From JAJYIV01 sp964616135 (lineage in GTDB: Bacteria; Patescibacteriota; Patescibacteriia; UBA9934; GWF2-40-263), in assembly GCA_964616135.1 (NCBI GenBank), contig CAZTTQ010000003.1, positions 1 through 48,934 on the forward strand: 48,934 nucleotides of DNA, given 5' to 3'. Under the pieces are notes generated by a model that did not search any database, had not been told where the DNA came from, and was given only the letters and a program-made list of their open reading frames with translations. The position numbers and the translations under genes are program-made. Below are positions 46,801 to 48,934 of the stretch, piece after piece. Each line of letters begins with the position of its first letter. The first letter of the stretch is position 1.

Positions 46801-48693
46801 ATGACTACGTCCGACATTCGCGCCAAATTCCTCTCCTTCTTCGCCTCCAAGGGCCACGCGGTCATCCCGTCGGCCAAATTGGTGCCCGAAAACGACCCCA
46901 CGACGCTCTTCACCGGCTCGGGCATGCAGCCCATGGTCCCGTTCCTGTTGGGCGAAAAGCATCCGCTTGGCACGCGCGTCGCCGACAGCCAAAAGTGCTT
47001 CCGCTCCCAGGACATTGAAGAAGTGGGCGACAACCGCCACACCACCTTCTTTGAGATGCTCGGCAACTGGTCACTCGGCGACTTCTTCAAGAAGGAGCAA
47101 ATCACCTGGATGTTCGAATTCCTCACGAAGGAAATCGGCCTCGACCCCAAGAACCTCTACGTCACCGTCTTCCGCGGCAGCCCGGACCTGAACATTCCGC
47201 GTGACACGGAGGCCGTGGAATTGTGGAAGGCCTGCTTCGCGTCCGCCGGAGTTGAGGCGAAAGACGTGGACTTCTCGGAGCGCGACGGCATGAACGGCGG
47301 CCGCATCTTCTATTACCCGGAAAAGAAAAACTGGTGGAGCCGCGCGGGCGTTCCGTCCAACATGCCCGTCGGCGAACCCGGCGGTCCTGACACGGAAATG
47401 TTCTGGGACTTCGGTGTGGAGCGCAAACTCCACGAATCTTCGGCGTGGAAGGCCGAACCCTGCCACGTGAACTGCGACTGCGGCCGTTTCGTCGAAATCG
47501 GCAACAACGTGTTCATGCAGTACGTCAAAAAGGAAGCGGGTTTCGAATTGCTTCCGGCCGCCAACGTCGACTTCGGCGGGGGCTTGGAACGCGTCGCCGC
47601 GGCCAAGAATGATAACCCGGACGTCTTTCTGATCGACTTGTTCGACGGTGCCCGCCAGGCGCTTGAGACGGCTTCCGGCAAGAAATACGGTGCGGACGAA
47701 ACCGAAACCTTCGCGTTCCGTGTCGTCCTGGACCACATCCGCGCCGCCACCTTCCTCATCGGTGACAACGTCCTCCCGTCCAACAAGGACCAGGGCTACT
47801 TCGTGCGCCGCCTTATCCGCCGCGCCGTGCGTTTCGCCCGCCGCCTGGGCGCCGGGTCCATCGTCCGTGCCGCTTCCGACGCCTACATCACGTCCTATCA
47901 GGACGCGTACCCGGACCTGGCTGAAAAGCGAGAGGTAATTTTGAGCGCGATTGAAACGGAAGAAGGGAAGTTCGCCAAAACGGTCGAACAGGGCCTCAAG
48001 GAATTGCAGAAAATCAAAGAGAAGACGGGCGGCTTCACGGCCACCGACGCGTTCAACCTGTACCAGAGCTACGGCTTCCCGTTGGAATTGACCGTGGAAG
48101 AACTCCAGCGCTCGTACGGCCTCGCTGTCGACATGGAGGCGTACCGCGTCGAGTTCAAAAAGCACCAGGACCTCTCCCGCGCCGGTTCGGAGCAGAAGTT
48201 CGCCGGTGGGTTGGCGGACACCAGCGCGGAAACTACGCGCCTCCACACGGCCACGCACTTGTTGCACCAGGCGCTGCGCAAGGTGCTCGGTCCCCACGTC
48301 GCCCAAAAGGGAAGCAACATCACCGCGGAGCGCCTGCGCTTCGACTTTTCGCATGGTGAGAAAATGACGCCGGAGCAGATCACGGAAGTAGAGGCGCTCG
48401 TGAACGGCGCCATCGCCAAGGACTATCCCGTTTCGTTCGAACTGATGGACGTCGCCTCGGCCAAGGCCCAGGGCGCCATCGGCTTGTTTGAGGACAAGTA
48501 CGCCGCGGTCGGTGGCCAGATCAAGGTCTATACGGTGGGCCAACCGGGCGGGGAATGGTTCAGTAAAGAGGTCTGCGGCGGTCCCCACGTGGACCGCACA
48601 GGGGAACTCGGCAGCTTTAAGATCCAAAAAGAGGAAGCTTCCTCCGCCGGCATCCGCCGCATTAAGGCCGTCGTGACCGGTCCGAAGGCCTAA
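46801..48693 (+). CDS. alaS: Alanyl-tRNA synthetase without C-Ala domain
   Basis: A 630-residue enzyme. Class II catalytic core with TLFTGSGMQPMVPFLLG and FRSQDIEEVGDNRHTTFFEMLGNWSLGDFFK (motif 2), GPDTEMFWD, and NVDFGGGLERVAA (motif 3); then the tRNA-binding helices and the editing domain with HTATHLLHQALRKVLG and CGGPHVDRTGELGSF (the Zn/editing His and Cys set). It ends there: the C-terminal oligomerisation (C-Ala/DHHA1) domain of about 200 residues in E. coli is absent. The open frame upstream to 46039 is spurious. No Shine-Dalgarno sequence. Confidence 0.97.
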   Translation: MTTSDIRAKFLSFFASKGHAVIPSAKLVPENDPTTLFTGSGMQPMVPFLLGEKHPLGTRVADSQKCFRSQDIEEVGDNRHTTFFEMLGNWSLGDFFKKEQITWMFEFLTKEIGLDPKNLYVTVFRGSPDLNIPRDTEAVELWKACFASAGVEAKDVDFSERDGMNGGRIFYYPEKKNWWSRAGVPSNMPVGEPGGPDTEMFWDFGVERKLHESSAWKAEPCHVNCDCGRFVEIGNNVFMQYVKKEAGFELLPAANVDFGGGLERVAAAKNDNPDVFLIDLFDGARQALETASGKKYGADETETFAFRVVLDHIRAATFLIGDNVLPSNKDQGYFVRRLIRRAVRFARRLGAGSIVRAASDAYITSYQDAYPDLAEKREVILSAIETEEGKFAKTVEQGLKELQKIKEKTGGFTATDAFNLYQSYGFPLELTVEELQRSYGLAVDMEAYRVEFKKHQDLSRAGSEQKFAGGLADTSAETTRLHTATHLLHQALRKVLGPHVAQKGSNITAERLRFDFSHGEKMTPEQITEVEALVNGAIAKDYPVSFELMDVASAKAQGAIGLFEDKYAAVGGQIKVYTVGQPGGEWFSKEVCGGPHVDRTGELGSFKIQKEEASSAGIRRIKAVVTGPKA

Positions 48694-48722
48694 ACGAATT
48701 TGCCAAAATAAGGAGGGTAAAA

Positions 48723-48800
48723 ATGCGTAATTTAAGCCCCAAATCGAAAAAAAGTGACCTGGGGATAGGATTGCTTGACAGAAATAGGCCATTTCATTAA
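48723..48800 (+). CDS. Possible 25-codon micro-ORF or leader peptide
   Basis: AAGGAGG lies 6 nt before an ATG that reads 25 codons (MRNLSPKSKKSDLGIGLLDR...) to a TAA placed inside the -10 of the downstream promoter. The peptide is basic with no membrane segment. The strong ribosome site is the main support; it may be a decayed gene end. Confidence 0.3.
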   Translation: MRNLSPKSKKSDLGIGLLDRNRPFH

Positions 48801-48803
48801 GAT
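48775..48803 (+). promoter_or_regulatory. Distal promoter TTGACA-N17-TAAGAT
   Basis: Perfect -35 and a good -10, 66 nt upstream of the ATG at 48870. Confidence 0.7.
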
Positions 48804-48830
48804 ACCCGCGCTGTAACTGTTAATAGTTCC

Positions 48831-48859
48831 TTGCGTACGAGGGGCTCAGGTGATAGTAT
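48831..48859 (+). promoter_or_regulatory. Proximal promoter TTGCGT-N17-TAGTAT
   Basis: The -10 ends 10 nt before the ATG at 48870, the leaderless geometry seen at era and alaS. Confidence 0.6.
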
Positions 48860-48869
48860 TTCGTCAACT

Positions 48870-48934
48870 ATGAGCGACCCAGTGACGCCAGTAACCAAAC
48901 AGTTCATCGAGATGCGTGGTTCGGTAGAAGAGCT
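48870..48934 (+). CDS. Start of an unidentified gene, cut by the window edge
   Basis: Only 21 complete codons are visible (MSDPVTPVTKQFIEMRGSV...). Start chosen from the -10 spacing. Too short to assign; two promoters in front suggest a well-expressed gene. Confidence 0.55.
   Translation, partial: MSDPVTPVTKQFIEMRGSVEE

Overview
The window is about 49 kb of GC-rich bacterial chromosome, densely packed on both strands. I read about 52 protein genes, with no RNA gene, insertion sequence or CRISPR array. TGA works as a stop in many genes, so the code is standard. Several traits point to a GC-rich member of the Candidate Phyla Radiation (Patescibacteria): an alanyl-tRNA synthetase that ends after the editing domain, a short ribosome hibernation factor, a membrane protein of the DUF8128 type paired with a TraD/VirD4-like ATPase, very small intergenic gaps, and a surface-protein-rich envelope. 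This placement is an inference; no marker that decides it (16S rRNA, ribosomal operon) is present.

Layout. 1-4 kb: uvrA (left-truncated), a nucleotidyltransferase, folD. 4-10.7 kb: a 2085-residue surface protein with five 71-residue tandem repeats, translationally coupled to a small PrsW-like membrane protease. 10.8-14.5 kb: a DUF488 gene with its coupled partner, glyA, and an unknown gene. 14.5-20.4 kb: murC-murB-hpf, a small unknown gene, and secA. 20.5-24.8 kb: accessory genes, including an HD hydrolase, a NUDIX hydrolase, a guanylate-kinase-like P-loop protein, DUF1294 and a MazG/PRA-PH-like protein. 24.8-32.4 kb: secD-secF, the DUF8128/T4CP-like pair, and uppP. 32.4-40 kb: unknown genes, a double-receiver protein, mnmA, a HAD phosphatase, a FecR-like protein, a thioredoxin-like protein, era, tiny membrane proteins and a YjjX-type nucleotide phosphatase. 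40-46 kb: an rlmD-type m5U methyltransferase back to back with a TrmH-type methyltransferase, a glycosyltransferase, pduL, a TSP3/PKD surface protein, and murJ. 46-48.9 kb: an unknown gene, alaS, and the start of another gene.

The genes fall into two expression styles. Housekeeping genes tend to have a -10 hexamer ending 9-13 nt before the ATG and no Shine-Dalgarno sequence, which suggests leaderless mRNAs (folD, murC, secA, uppP, era, alaS and others). A second population of mostly single accessory genes has near-consensus TTGACR-N17-TAGGTT-like promoters, strong GGAGG sites, often a hairpin at the start point, and its own terminator; these genes also appear to use more GAG, CTC and CGG codons. 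In both groups the terminator sits directly on the stop codon, often with the stop codon in the hairpin loop.

Most worth a second look: a family of small palindromic elements (CCCTCTT-n3-AAGAGGG...GGGAGT) found between genes and also inserted in frame inside murB and mnmA; a SecD whose periplasmic domain contains a parvulin-type prolyl isomerase insertion; and the regulatory architecture just described.
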